Positions 42,501-52,722 of a stretch of DNA of 64,000 nucleotides are shown here, one piece after another. The first letter of the stretch is position 1. Each line of letters begins with the position of its first letter. The translations under genes and the position numbers were made by a program. This DNA comes from Chondrilla cf. caribensis (lineage: Eukaryota; Porifera; Demospongiae; Chondrillida; Chondrillidae). The notes below the pieces were generated by a model. It worked only from the letters and a program-made list of their open reading frames with translations. It searched no databases and had not been told where the DNA came from. Location: positions 2,230,852 to 2,294,851 of the forward strand of contig OZ026550.1 of the NCBI GenBank assembly GCA_964020155.1, in the 5' to 3' direction.

Positions 42501-43229
42501 CTTGTGCTATCGAAGACCCTGGTTCAGGTTCTTCTGATCAAGAATGTGTTGATGTGAGTATTGAGCATAGTTTGTATCCTACATTTGCTTTTTGACCACT
42601 AGCTCATCAGTTTGTGCTAATAATATTATATTGATGTAGCAACACTGCACATGTAAGTGTGTACAAACGCATAAGCATACATGAACACACAGACACATAC
42701 ATAATATGCATTGTTTACTCATAAAATCACTAAAAGTAGCTGTATGCTATATTATATATGATTACAGTATTAAAGTTATTATTATATGTACAGCCATGCA
42801 ATTAAATATATCTTTTGTATAGGCTGTGAACAGTGCTGTTGATCACTACGGGTGCTGCTTGTCGAGGTTTCTGAAGCTGAATTTCAAGTACGTCTATGAA
42901 CATTATGTAGTCTAAGAGCTTGTTTAACTTACTATTACAAGGAGCATGCAACTCACAACCATCGTGTGCAGTATACTATTCTATGTATTTTGAGCATCAA
43001 CATCATGTTGAACCACTGACAGGATGCAACCATTAATGTGAGTCCTCTCCACATTCAGGGTGGATCCACAAGACCTTTATGAAAGATATGGAGTCAACCC
43101 TCCTGACCCATGCCGTACCAAGCTGAAGGATGTATGTTGCTTATCAAACATAGCTCATTCGTTACCTCTTCAGTTCATTCAAATGTTATGTCTGATTGTT
43201 CTCTCAAACTGTAGCCAAGGAAAAATTGA
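39534..43229 (+). CDS. Gene 4: two-module Cys-rich secreted preproprotein (subfamily B), two cysteines lost
   Basis: Exons: 39534-39905, 40114-40218, 40667-40720, 41062-41129, 41254-41308, 41627-41926, 42135-42245, 42479-42553, 42823-42887, 43059-43131, 43215-43229; 430 residues. Signal peptide MFLKMNLSFFVVVLLVSTTA; RVRR then GIDPQCYN. Unlike genes 0-3, the linker exon is fused with exon 7 (41627-41926) and has no Pro/Ser/Thr tract, only about 30 residues starting PYTNNPQV. Exon 9 reads GSGSSDQEC where paralogues have SC or AC (TGT to GGT), and exon 11 reads ERYGVNPPDPC where all others have ERCGV (TGT to TAT). No stop or frameshift, so it may still be made. Start chosen as in gene 2; the longer frame from 39387 crosses the TATA box. 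Confidence 0.85.
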
Positions 43230-43466
43230 TAAGAATCTACCGAACCTCAAGTCTTTCAAGAAGTATTCACTACCCTATGATAACATCGCATAGATAAACA
43301 CTATTATAACATTGTACCCATTCATGTAGAGCTTTAAACATGAACTGATACAGTGATCATTGTATTATCGTAAATTCAATTCAGTAATAATGATGTGGAT
43401 GCCAAAAATTTAATTAACTTGCGCTTATAGTATGATAATATTATAATATTATTATTATAATGTGGT

Positions 43467-43568
43467 TTCGACTGCCTTACAAATCTTGCCACTGAGGTAG
43501 AAGGTAAATCCATCTACAGTACTGCTAATGATTTTGCAATAAACACCTTTATGTGTAGTGTCAGTGCC
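43467..43568 (-). pseudogene. Methyltransferase fragment upstream of gene 5
   Basis: Matches 38300-38400 (ACAAATCTTG, GGTAAATCCATCTAC, CAATAAACACCTTTATG). It stops exactly where the TIR element at 43571 was inserted. Confidence 0.7.
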
Positions 43569-43570
43569 TA

Positions 43571-44353
43571 CGGTATATGTTACAAGAAACCTGAATTTTT
43601 CCGCAACGCTACGCGGTTAGCCAGCCCGGAAACCGGTGAACGTCCTCTAAAATTACCGCGGAGCGAGTTTACGCTGAATGCGGAACGTTTGTGTCCAGTC
43701 TGCGGAGTGTGTGTGCCCTGTCTGCGGAGATGTAGCGAAACGTCGGCCGCTTTCCCAGAAGGGCAACTCTAGCTAACTACGTACGTACGTACGTATATTT
43801 AGTACGTGTGTAAAAAGGAGCTCGTTATTATTGGCAGTGCGCATGTGTGCCTTTATTATAATTGTTGATTGATAAAGGAGACTTTTGGAAGAAGACAGAG
43901 ACATCGACTAGAGTCAGAGACCGCCTGAGTGAGGAGTATATACGTACGTACGCACGTACTACTTCGGGATGCTGGGCTAAATAAACATTGCGTTGTTAAA
44001 TTTTGATTGATTGAACCACAATCCCTCACTCTTCCGCGAAGTAGAAAAATGGCGGCGCTGGAACACTATCTGTTGACGATTTGGGGTTACGAGAGCGTAC
44101 TGTCTCACAGACTGCGATAAATAGATTCAGGTAAACCTGCTCGGAACCATTTTCTGTGCGATCATGGCGAACTACCGCGCCGTACGTACGTACGTACGTT
44201 ATCTCTCCGCGGGTACCAAGTGGTCGATCCGCAGGCGTAAACCGATCTTTCCGCAGGACGTTCATGAAAATCAACGACTTGCCGCTCTGCTATACGCAGA
44301 TACCAAGTGCGGCAAGCCTGCGGAAAAATTCAGGTTTCTTGTAACATGTACCG
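43571..44353. mobile_element. 783-base TIR element with TA target duplication
   Basis: Left end CGGTATATGTTACAAGAAAC continues through CCTGAATTTTTCCGCA; the right end is its complement with one change (CGGTACATGTTACAAGAAAC), giving terminal repeats of about 36 bases. TA flanks at 43569-43570 and 44354-44355. The empty site is kept near 38398 (GTGCCTATAATAATTG). The interior is GC-rich with ACGTACGT runs and TCTGCGGA repeats. Short frames inside (43551-43772, 44026-44274, 44156-44344) show no recognisable protein, so it is probably non-autonomous. Confidence 0.85.
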
Positions 44354-44402
44354 TATATATAATAATTGTCAGTGTATGCATATCCCTTTCTCTAATAATA
44401 AT

Positions 44403-44556
44403 TAGTGGGCGAGTGTATTTTATATGTCATAATGCCCGAGTGTCCATGTCTTAACCATTATAGCATCCGTTGCTAACGCTTTATACTGTTGCTAGCGCTT
44501 TAAACATTATAAAATTGCTGTATAATGGTACTGTTTCTATGGTAACGGATGGTATT
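44403..44556. repeat. Two-part foldback element, copy C (5' truncated)
   Basis: Retains TTATATGTCATAATGCCCGA, GTCTTAACCA and the whole TAGCATCCGTTGC to GGTAACGGATG unit; the left arm is missing. Confidence 0.65.
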
Positions 44557-45280
44557 ATTACATTAATCACCCAGCTGTGAGTGTACAGAATAACAGTGCA
44601 GTGTGATGTGATGTTGCATCTACCTGGAACACAGCTCTATACCTTCCTGGTTATTGTTGTTCCCCACATGACGAATGTGGAATGGTACATTACAATGTTG
44701 TTGGCTTCTAAGCTCAGTGTTGCAGGGAATTACAGTGTGCCAATCAGTTATCATTGTTTGTGTGTGTGCATGCAAGCCCTCTACATTGCTTTGATTCCAT
44801 GGATACCAACTATATGCATTGGATGGCTAGACTTGTGACTCGAATTAAAATCTCGTTAAACTCATAATATCTAATTTCACCTTCCTCGTTAGAAGTTTAT
44901 CCTGTACCCGTGCTGACTGAAAACTACCTCCAAACGTCTGTTTATAGAGGGACTATTATTAACACTATAAAACCTATGAATGTATATTTTTGATACTTGG
45001 GATTGTTCAATGTACAATATTATTATTATTCAATTTGATAATAGTAAAGCATTATGTAGCTCCAAGAGTTAAATTCATAACCTATAAATAGCCTTGCAGT
45101 ATCATCAGGGGAAATCTTGTTCTGTTGTACCATCACAGGGAATCAATTGAAGTAGTGTTACAACCTATTGTAAATTTTCATTGAATTTCTGAAAGAAATG
45201 CATTTCCCGGTGCATAGCATATACATACACATATTATTATTGTGCAAAGTGAGTATAATATCATGTCTTCAGTTCAAGTC

Positions 45281-45647
45281 ACTGTGCAGACCTTAACCTG
45301 TTAGGCCCAGTCTGGCAGGTAAGGGCCTGCACAGTGCCATAACTTGAATATGCATGACTTCACACATGAAGTGAAGTCATATGAATGTTGTGGCACAGCA
45401 TAATATGCACCTGCAGGCCCTAACCTGCTAGCCTTTAGCCGAACAGGTTGGTGCCTGCACTGGTAATATGACTTTACACATGAAGTGAAGTCATTTAAGA
45501 ATATGCATGTTGTGGCACTGTGCAGGCCCTGGTCAGTTTACACTGTCAACATGACATCACTGACACATGTATGGATTCAGGGAGGTATAAAAGCAGCTGG
45601 TGCAGACGGTATTGTCACAAATCATTCCTCAATGTTTCTGATCGAAG
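45281..45647 (+). promoter_or_regulatory. Gene 5 promoter with two palindromes and an upstream out-of-frame ATG
   Basis: TATAAAAG at 45586-45593. Palindromes at about 45281-45336 and 45411-45460, each near GAAGTGAAGTCAT. The family start position ATG at 45632 is out of frame because CTG is followed by four extra bases (ATCG). It opens a reading frame that ends at 45742, overlapping the real start at 45648. Confidence 0.7.
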
Positions 45648-48600
45648 ATGAATCTTTCCTTCTTTGCTGTTGCCCTCTTTGTCAGCACTACTGCTGCCTT
45701 GGAGAGGGACCACTTGGAGAAATTGAAGGTTGCCAGCCGTGAACTCAAGCTCACTCATCATTTCGGGCCTCAAGGAATCAGCCCTGGTAACTTGGCTAGA
45801 ATGCGTAGAGGTCTTAACCCTCAGTGTTACAATGCTGGACTTCAAGTAGTGCGAATGTGCATACTCAATATTACTGAAATCATTGATGCATATACTGGCC
45901 AGGAGGATGCTGCTTTGTCTGTCAAACAAGTGAACGACATCCTTTGCACCTATGATGGCTGTTACAATGCCGTTCTCAATGCCTCCAAAATATGTGAAGA
46001 ATTTAAGGTAAACATTATAATTATTTTTTTGGCTTTCAAGATCTTGTATATTGAGTGAAATGTATGTTGTTCATCACAGGTTATCCTGTGATTTCTTTCT
46101 TTGTACAATATATTTATTCTCTTTCTTACTTTGAGTTAATTACAGACTTATACTTATGAAGGTGAATATACACCATTCATTTTTTCATTGCCTCATGCTT
46201 TGATAGTTTGACACCAAGACATTTGAAAATGAACATGAGTTGAGCTGTAAAGTTAATGCCAATGGGACGTACTGCTTGGAAGCATCTTTGGCTATTTCTG
46301 ATAACACTTCTGTGAGTTCTTGATTTTGCCTGCATTTCCAGAATTAGCTATTATTTTATAGATTATTTCATAATTGACTGAACTATAGCATATCCGTTGT
46401 GGAGCAATGGCTAAAATGATTCTAATTTAATCCAGAACATTAGTCTGTTCAAAGTATTAAGAATTTTTAAAAGCATAATTATAATAAAATAATATACTAT
46501 ATTAATTTGAGTATACAGTAACAGCAAAAGGCAAATTAGTATTACTGTTAGTTTTTCCTGATGTGAATGAATGTGTGTTCACCATGGAACAGTTTCACAT
46601 TGCACAGTCACAGTGATACATCGATGTTTGACTGTAGAGTTTTCATTGCGTGTTTGCTTGTTAAGAAATTACTATTATAATTCTTCTATTCCTTAATTTT
46701 CCTGAATGAAGAGCACATGTTTCCAATCCATTGCAACATGTCGCAGTGATTCAGTATGCCATGAGGTACGTGCGTAATGGAATCCGAATGTCTGTGAAAG
46801 ACCACATTTCAGCCTTACAGATTGCGTATAGTATACATTATAATGGCTAATTATATGTTTACACACCACACAATCCCACAATGCATGTTTAAAATAGCTG
46901 AGTGTGGCACACAAATCTACTCCATAGGAACTGATACTAATTGCAAGTCAGTTGATGCTCATTATTATGTATCTAGGGAATGTATGCATACTGATATTTT
47001 TTCATTGCAAGAATTGGATTGCATAACATCATGTACATTTGTTTTCCATGTAATCTCTGATTACAGTAATACCTTCTCTATTTGCAGCACTTCAACAACT
47101 TAATCAGGCAATATGGATGTTGTATGAAAGAAATCATGGATCACAGACTTGCATTGTATGTACATCACAATAATAATAGTAGACCATCATTAGTGGGAGG
47201 TTGAGTTCCATATGATATTATCTTGTTCATTCAATATTTATTACTTACTTCACTTTGTTAGGATAACTAACTTCAATTTCTTTGAAATTTGCGGGTTGAC
47301 AAATCCTGGGAATTGCGTAAGTTGAGCATTTAATTTTGATGCATGTGGTATACCAAGTCGGATTAAGCCAACAATTACACCACAATGACGTCTGGTGCCC
47401 AACAGTTTTGTCTATATTACACCTTCAGTGGACCATTTCCCTGATGTGTAATATGTGCATACAGTGTACCGTGTCAGATCAAGCCTATATCCACAAAAAT
47501 ACGACAATGATTTCTGCTTTAAAAATAATATTATCATTATTATCGCCTATATTACACTTTCTATTTACATGACTACATTTGATAGTTTTTCAATATTGTT
47601 GGATAAAAATGGTGTCCATTCAAATTTGATCTACAGCCTTACACGAATATACCACAAGTGATAACAAACGTTTCCGGAAACGTGGGTATTACTGCTCCCA
47701 CTGTTCCTATGTTTCCACGTTGTATTCGTAAAGCAGAAGAGTTTATCAGCATGCGAAAATGCAGCGCTGGATTGGACTTTCGATCTACACACATTTTTGG
47801 GCAACCAGCATCATCCTGTGAGCTGCAGTTGCTATATTCAAGGTTTTGCCAGTCTCAGAAATGCTTGAACAAATTTGTGGATCTGGTGTACATATGTCTC
47901 AATGAAACTGGACTGAATATATCAGACATCTCTGCGGTAATCAGTAGTATTTTCTTGTGTAATGTGCAAATATTTTGTATAGTATACGTAATTTTATACC
48001 TACTTCACTCATATTATGCATTATATTCATATCAATGCAATAATTATAATATTATATTAGATTGCTAAAACTGTGTTTCATTAGACATTACTTTTGCACC
48101 AGACTGAGTATATATCTCAATATTGCTTACCCTATATCAACACCTTCAATTAGACGATAGACCAAGTCATTCTCTTCAACTCAAAGTTGTACTGTGCTAA
48201 GGATTCTAAACGTAAGGACTTTTGTGGAGTAATGTTCCCAGAGTTCTTCAACCCTTTGAAACCGGTGAGTAAGAATATTATAGGGCAAAGGAATGAAAAC
48301 AGGCCATTCATACCTCGTCCATAACAGGACAAACTGTTCATATACTGCAATATAATAATTATATTAATAAGACACTGCTAATTTATATAATTGAGTTGTT
48401 TGTATGTTTCCATGCAAACCTATTCATATTTAGCGTAAACATTAATGTCTGTAGTGAAGTGGTTAATCGTCATTTACACAGCAATTTATTCCTTCATAGC
48501 CTCCATTCAATCTCACTTGTGCTATCCAAGAAGGCACTGGTTCATGTTCTTCTGATCAAGAATGTGTTGATGTGAGTATTGAGCATAGTTGTATCCTACA

Positions 48601-49099
48601 TTTGCGTTTTGACTATTAGTTCATCAGTTCATTTTATGATTATAGTATAAAGGATATATTATATGATATGTAAATCTTTCATATAGGCTGTGAACAGTGC
48701 TGTTGATCACTACGGGTGCTGCTTGTCAAGGTTTCTGAAGATTAGTTTGAAGTATGTACATGAACAGTATGTAGATCTTGTTTAATTATAACTTACTATT
48801 AAGTGGAGCATGTAACTCACAGCTACCGTGTGCAGTATACTATTCCATGTATTTTGAGCATCAACATCATGTTGAACCACTGTCAGGTGACAGTCATTAA
48901 TGTAAGACCTCTCCACATGCAGGGTGGATCCACAAGACCTTTATGAAAGATGTGGAGTCAACCCTCCTGATCCATGCCGTACCAAGCTGAAGGATGTATG
49001 TTGCTCATCAAACATAGCTCATTAGTTACCTCTTCAGTTCATTCATGTTCAAATGTTATGTCTAATTATTCCCTCAAACTGTAGCCAAGGAAAAATTGA
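45648..49099 (+). CDS. Gene 5: two-module Cys-rich secreted preproprotein (subfamily B)
   Basis: Exons: 45648-46007, 46207-46311, 46712-46765, 47088-47155, 47262-47316, 47637-47936, 48154-48264, 48500-48571, 48687-48751, 48923-48995, 49085-49099; 425 residues. A 4-base insertion removes the usual MFLK start, so the protein must begin at the second methionine (MNLSFFAVALFVSTTAA), still a good signal peptide. Propeptide ends RMRR before GLNPQCYN. As in gene 4, the linker is fused to exon 7 and starts PYTNIPQV. All module-A and module-B cysteines are present, including the two that gene 4 lost. Introns are the shortest in the array. No internal stops. Confidence 0.84.
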
Positions 49100-49879
49100 T
49101 AAGAATCTACCGAACCTCAAGTCTTTCAAGACATATTCGCTACACTATAAGCAAACATTGCACATAAACACTATGATATTATAGACACTCACATGTATTG
49201 AGCTATACTTGAGCTGATCATTGTATTATTATCATTAAATTCAGTGATAATGACTTGGATGCAAAAATTTAAAAAGATATCGCTTATAGTATGATAATAT
49301 AATTTATAGCATTATAATGGGTATAATTATATTGTATGTGTGTGTCCCTTACTAACTTCATATCACAAAATTCCTATTATTATAATATTATTCGTGGCAT
49401 AATCAGACAATAACTGTGCAATATTATAAGATCATTATTTTTATAATATTAAACTGCAATTATATAAGAATATAATTCACTAGCCAAATCATCTTCAAAT
49501 GTTCACTGATGTCTTTGTCAGTGATATCATTCAATTTTCCTATGATGACACCTAGAAGGTCAGCCATTGACCTGCAATGTACCAGATCACTTTGCAGATC
49601 TCCATGTGGTTTATATGTACCTGTGCACACATACATTTGCAAATATATTATACTCAAATGGCAGCGTAATAGAATTACTGGACTTTGGCTCCACCCCGAT
49701 TTTGTATTCTATTACAGCTACCATCCTTGTAATTGGGTAATAACTACTACATATGCCCAAATACCAATAAACATTCAAACATACATGAAAACAAAGGAAT
49801 TATTGATCCAGTTGCACACAATATCATAATATTGGAATTTTGGCTAAAAGTTATGTATTATGTGTCTATTTATGTATAT
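49100..49879. other. 3' flank of gene 5
   Basis: Starts with the family 3' flank (TAAACACTATGATATTATAG, similar after genes 2 and 3). Then AT-rich sequence with no gene; the overlapping frames at 49460-49829 are on opposite strands and match nothing. Confidence 0.55.
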
Positions 49880-50245
49880 TGTGAATCAAGCTGTTGATCA
49901 CTATAGATGCTGCTTTGCAAGGTTTTGAAAAATATGTCGAGCTTCTAGTTACCATTTTATAGTGGACCCACTTAAATACAGCTGCAATGTATAAACTAGC
50001 GAATCACAGTGTTCCACATATTATACATATTCTGAACATGACACTTTGCATGCACAATTGAATACAGAACCACAGAGGCCCACTCATGTCTTATATACTT
50101 CTCTATACACATATGCTGCATGGGTTATCTGCAAAGCATACATTATTATGAACAATTATAGATATCTTGACATACATGGAGTTGGCCCTCATGATCCATG
50201 CGTATCAAGCTGAAAGGTTGTCCGTTGCTCATCCATCATCAGTCG
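49880..50245 (+). pseudogene. Relic of exons 10-11 of the Cys-rich family
   Basis: 49885-49930 matches exon 10 (GCTGTTGATCACTA, GATGCTGCTTTGCAAGGTTT) and 50175-50230 matches exon 11 (GATCCATGCGTATCAAGCTG) with indels. The intervening sequence parallels 33790-34170, so this and the relic at 34105 come from the same duplication. Confidence 0.75.
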
Positions 50246-50489
50246 TCAGGCTATTGCTATTTTCAATTTCCTTTTTATTCTATTCATATATAATATCATA
50301 GAGTGTGATAGTACTCTATAGATAGGGATGACGAGAAAAAAATGGCGGCCTATATCACGCATACATTACTTAATATTGTATATAACACTATTGATGCTAC
50401 AGCAATAATATTGAATGGAACTGATACAATTAATGCATAAAAGTTCTTCTCGAAGTAGAAATGTACATAATATACAAACACAATTGTGA

Positions 50490-51497
50490 GTTCCTCTATC
50501 ACCTGTAGTAGCGAACATCTATATGGAACATTTTGAAGAAATGGCACTGGACACAGCAACAAAGCGACCATCAACATGGCTACGCTATGTGGATGACACC
50601 TTTGTTGTTTGGACCGGAGATCGAACTGAACTTGAGGAATTCCTAGTACACCTGAACTCACTGAGAAACAGCATCCAGTTTACCATGGAAGTTGAAGAAA
50701 ACAGCAGTCTACCCTTCCTAGACGTGCTAGTGACCAAAAATGGTTCTGGACTGAAGACCTCAGTATATAGAAAGAAGACCCATACAGATCGCTATATACA
50801 CTACACTTCCAACCACCACCCGGCTGTGAAAGAAGGAACCATTCGATGCCTGGCAACCAGAGCAACAAGGATTTGCATTGACCCTGACACACTCACAGAT
50901 GAGAAACAACACCTCGAGACAGCATTTGTGAAGAATGGATACCCCCGCCATATGGTGAGACAAGCCCTGACGAAGACAACCAGAAGACATGAACACGAAG
51001 AAAGGAGTGATGCCACAAGGCCTCCACTGTGTGTCTTACCATATGTTAGGGGTCTATCTGAGAAGATCAAAAGAATATGTGACAGCAGAGGAGTGAAGAC
51101 TGTATTCAAGAGAACAAGAACAGTGAGAGACATGCTCACCAAAGTGAAGGGAACCCACAAGAACAGTGACAAAGGAGTGATCTACCGAATCCCATGCGTG
51201 GATTGTGACAACATCTACATCGGGGAAACAGGGAGACCATTCCATGTCAGGCTCAAAGAGCACCAACGAGCCGTTACACAGGGTGACCGAAGAAATGCCA
51301 ATGCAGTCCACCACATGGATAAAGACCACAGAATAGACTGGAACAATGCCAAGATTGTGAAAAGAGAAGAAAAATGGAAAGAAAGAAAGATTCTGGAGAG
51401 CATTTACATCAAATCAAACAGTACATTCAATTTGGACTCGGGGTTTCCCCTTGACCAAATTTGGACTGATTTGATTACACCATCACTAGGACCCTGA
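50490..51497 (+). CDS. Penelope-like element polyprotein, C-terminal part: RT and GIY-YIG endonuclease
   Basis: Open frame; the ATG at 50523 gives 324 residues, but homology starts at 50490. The reverse transcriptase palm motif YVDD is at residues 22-25 (RYVDDTFVVW), followed by thumb-type sequence (LPFLDVLVTKNG, YRKKTHTDRYIHY). The C-terminal GIY-YIG nuclease spans about residues 215-300 with VIYRIPC and YIGETGRPFHVRLKEH, including the conserved Arg. In Penelope elements these domains carry out target-primed reverse transcription. The N-terminal half of the reverse transcriptase is missing, so the fragment cannot be a complete polymerase; the endonuclease part is intact with no stops. Confidence 0.9.
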   Translation, partial: VPLSPVVANIYMEHFEEMALDTATKRPSTWLRYVDDTFVVWTGDRTELEEFLVHLNSLRNSIQFTMEVEENSSLPFLDVLVTKNGSGLKTSVYRKKTHTDRYIHYTSNHHPAVKEGTIRCLATRATRICIDPDTLTDEKQHLETAFVKNGYPRHMVRQALTKTTRRHEHEERSDATRPPLCVLPYVRGLSEKIKRICDSRGVKTVFKRTRTVRDMLTKVKGTHKNSDKGVIYRIPCVDCDNIYIGETGRPFHVRLKEHQRAVTQGDRRNANAVHHMDKDHRIDWNNAKIVKREEKWKERKILESIYIKSNSTFNLDSGFPLDQIWTDLITPSLGP

Positions 51498-51550
51498 TTG
51501 GTTATCATTACACACCTATCAAGTTTTATTGTCATACTTAGTTTTGTAAG

Positions 51551-51600
51551 CATTGCCTGAAGAAGCCCAAGAGGGCGAAACGTTGCAATTATTTGCCAAC
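51551..51600 (+). ncRNA. Hammerhead-ribozyme-like core in Penelope-like element tail
   Basis: CTGAAGA (51557-51563) fits the CUGANGA box, GCCC/GGGC form stem II (51565-51568 with 51573-51576) with loop AAGA, and GAAA (51577-51580) follows directly. Type I hammerheads are known in Penelope-like elements. GTTG (51582-51585) could pair with CAAC (51597-51600) as stem III, but I cannot place a clean UH cleavage site, so activity is doubtful. Confidence 0.5.
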
Positions 51601-51699
51601 AAGTGACGTGCGTAATTGTCCAAATAAATAGACATCAATCCATCTGGGTTCATAACTAACGAAACCATAAGTACATCATGCCTAATATAGACATTCATT

Positions 51700-52690
51700 T
51701 TGTTTCCGGTAGTTGAGAAAAAAAGTTGAGATAACGAATATAAGCAGAGTAAAGCAGAAAATACTGTAAATAAATAAATTCTGTATATACTATTATACAT
51801 GCATGTGTGCATTCTGTACTTATAACATTATATGGTATATGTGTGTATGCGAGTCTCTATGTCAATGAATATACTGTATACATACTTTATTCATATTATA
51901 TATCTGTAGTTTGTATTGTGGGTGTGTTGGTGTGTGTTCATGTGTGTATGTGTGCATGTTTGTGCATATCATAATTGGACAATGTGCACGTGTGTACATG
52001 TGTCAATAGAATACTGTGTCCATGTGAATTAACATAATATGGTTCCAATAATCCCTACAATATTGTGCAAGTGTGTTTAATATGTGACACTGAGTCAGTA
52101 TCAAAGTGTATATTGTGTACATATACCATGCGTGTACTTGCTCCTGCATAGTTATTGAAAATGAGAATGTAAATGTAAGCGCATATACTGTATTATATAT
52201 ATATACACTATATACATACACTACTTGTGTGCGTGTTTCATGCATTATTGAAGACATACAGGAGTATGTATCTATGAGTATAAAACTACTCATTCACCAT
52301 CTAATATGTGTGTGCGTGTGAGAGAGCCTACTTGTTCACTTGACCTTGACGCTCAACCACCCCAGTGGAAACCCTGAACACACATTTTTTATTATTATAT
52401 ATAATAACAATTACATACACTACTGCTGAACATATACTAAATTATATTTATTACGTCGTAATAATTATGTTACATTCAGTTATAACTCATATTCCTACAG
52501 GTACACAGAAAAAGGGACTACGAGTTGATACTGGATAAATAATAAGTAAACTAGATGAACATATAATAATTATTAGTGATGCTATAATTTTAAGCATTTA
52601 AGATACATGATGGTCACAGTATAAAATAGATTATTATAATTATAATCTAAGCACAAAAAACAAAATTCAAAGGGATGCCTCCATTTATAA
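51700..52690. other. AT-rich spacer, no gene seen
   Basis: 51650-51780 resembles 36520-36640 (methyltransferase 5' flank). The rest is TG-rich low-complexity and AT-rich sequence with no conserved frame. Confidence 0.5.
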
Positions 52691-52722
52691 TTCACTTTCA
52701 CTACCATCCATGTGAAATTGCA

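Larger units (their letters stand above)
50488..51640 (+). mobile_element. 5'-truncated Penelope-like retroelement
   Basis: The homologous coding sequence begins abruptly at 50490 within the reverse transcriptase (PLSPVVANIYMEHFEEMAL), just after a TGA. It runs through the endonuclease domain to a noncoding tail with a hammerhead-like core (51557-51580), ending near 51640. It lies between sequence like the 3' flank of methyltransferase copy 1 (before 50488) and a methyltransferase start-codon remnant (CCATCTGGGTTCAT at about 51641-51654), so it appears to have replaced a methyltransferase gene body. Truncated and dead as an autonomous element. Confidence 0.88.

Noticed and set aside
50350..51403. 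Several minus-strand frames opposite the Penelope-like coding region
   Set aside because: Shadows of the YVDD/GIY-YIG frame.
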